A DNA stretch of 64,000 nucleotides from Vicugna pacos (taxonomy: Eukaryota > Chordata > Mammalia > Artiodactyla > Camelidae). The position numbers and the translations under genes are program-made. A model generated the notes under the pieces. The model saw only the letters and a program-made list of their open reading frames with translations. It ran no database searches and was not told where the DNA came from. This document shows, piece after piece, positions 63,497 through 64,000 of this stretch. Location of the stretch: NCBI RefSeq assembly GCF_048564905.1, contig NC_132995.1:57714639-57778638 (forward strand). Direction: 5' to 3'. Numbering within the stretch: position 1 is the stretch's first letter; each line of letters opens with the position of its first letter.

Positions 63497-63629
63497 GGTG
63501 AGGGAGGGTGTAGCTCAGTGGTAGAGTGCATGCCTAGCATGCACGAGGTCCTGGGTTCAATCCCCAGTGCCCCCATTAAATTAAATAAGTAAATAAACCT
63601 AATTACCACCTCCACAAACAAAACAAATA
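63497..63629 (+). mobile_element. vic-1 SINE, best preserved copy
   Basis: The tRNA-Ala(AGC)-like head is nearly complete: GTGTAGCTCAGTGGTAGAG (A box), GTGCATGCCTAGCATGCAC (anticodon arm), CTGGGTTCAATCCCCAG (B box and T arm). The tail follows with TAAATAAGTAAATAAACC and TAATTACCACC. A perfect 13-base duplication AACAAGAGGAAGA (63484-63496 and 63630-63642) brackets it. Both internal promoter boxes look intact, so transcription by RNA polymerase III is plausible. It is not a true tRNA gene. Confidence 0.95.
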
Positions 63630-63642
63630 AACAAGAGGAAGA

Positions 63643-63771
63643 TGAATAAAAGTTGGAAAGGTAAGAAAGAAAAAAATAAAGCTACTATTATTCACAGGCA
63701 TTATTGTCTACAAAAAGAAAAAACAAGAGAATCTTTAGAAACACCATTATCATTAATTTAAAAAAAGCATT
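63643..63771. other. AT-rich unique DNA
   Basis: Short A-rich stretch between a SINE and an L1. Nothing else is recognised. Confidence 0.4.
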
Positions 63772-64000
63772 CTGCATATACAAAAATAAACTCAAAAAGG
63801 CTTAAAGACTTAAATAAAGGACAAGGCACGATAAATCTCCTAGAAGAAAACAGAGGCAAAACATCCTGACATAAATCTTAGCAATGTTCTCCTAGGGCAG
63901 TCTACCCAGACAACAGAAATAAGAGCAAAAATTAACAAATGGGACCTAATTAAACTCATAAGCTTCTGCACAGCAAAAGAAACCATAAGCAAAACAAAAC
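63772..64000 (+). mobile_element. L1 ORF2 segment running off the window
   Basis: ATACAAAAATAAACTCAAAAAGG, TAGAAGAAAACAGAGGC, TGACATAAATCTTAGCAATG and GGGACCTAATTAAACTCATA are late L1 ORF2 in sense orientation. From 63869 on it overlaps the same part of the family as the L1 at 51240. The right edge is cut by the window; the left edge is approximate. Confidence 0.88.

Noticed and set aside
63497-63568. tRNA-Ala gene
   Set aside because: The match to tRNA-Ala(AGC) is close, but the SINE tail and flanking 13-base duplication show it is a retroposed SINE.

Overview
This window reads as non-coding mammalian nuclear DNA, most likely from a camelid (camel, llama or alpaca group). The key sign is five copies of a short SINE whose head closely resembles tRNA-Ala(AGC) and whose tail ends in a TAAATAAA/CCTAATTACC-type stretch, matching the camelid vic-1 SINE. 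Many LINE-1 3' ends also carry a 3' UTR of the type I associate with even-toed ungulates. The mammalian assignment is firm; camelid is strong but rests on recognising the SINE by eye.

I found no protein-coding exon, RNA gene or CpG island that I can support. Open frames are all short (the longest are 172, 157, 156 and 151 codons), lack family motifs, and some lie on known repeats. The window is probably a large intron or an intergenic stretch. Single-copy DNA alternates with repeats of very different ages.

Layout. 1-7.4 kb: unique DNA with three young L1 3' ends and MIR fragments. 7.4-9 kb: two vic-1 SINEs, then an L2 copy split by a hAT transposon. 9-13.3 kb: mostly unique. 13.3-15.3 kb: a long minus-strand L2, then a MIR split by another hAT element. 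15.6-20.6 kb: an old L1 split by a fossil LTR that is itself split by a second LTR. 20.6-33 kb: MIR, L2 and old L1 pieces in unique DNA. 33.3-34.4 kb: a 119-nt all-purine tract beside a minus-strand old L1. 35.3 kb: a five-unit match to the heat-shock element. 36-48 kb: L1, MIR, L2 and a likely CR1/L3 relic. 47.7-52.5 kb: one young L1 inserted in an L2 tail and another inserted in an older, oppositely oriented L1. 54-58 kb: a SINE, MIRs and a 17-bp perfect inverted repeat. 58-64 kb: an LTR relic, mostly unique DNA, then a young cluster of L1, inverted SINE pair, and an L1 running off the right edge.

There are no genes acting together here. What the window records is layered transposition: L2, MIR and CR1 first, then hAT and L1M elements, then LTRs, and last the ungulate L1s and camelid SINEs with target-site duplications still readable. 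I found no new biological system; the best leads are the heat-shock-element-like array, the 17-bp palindrome, the purine/G-quadruplex tract and the nested insertions. Family names were assigned by memory of consensus sequences, so subfamily names are mostly withheld and edges without a stated duplication are good to about 10-30 bases.
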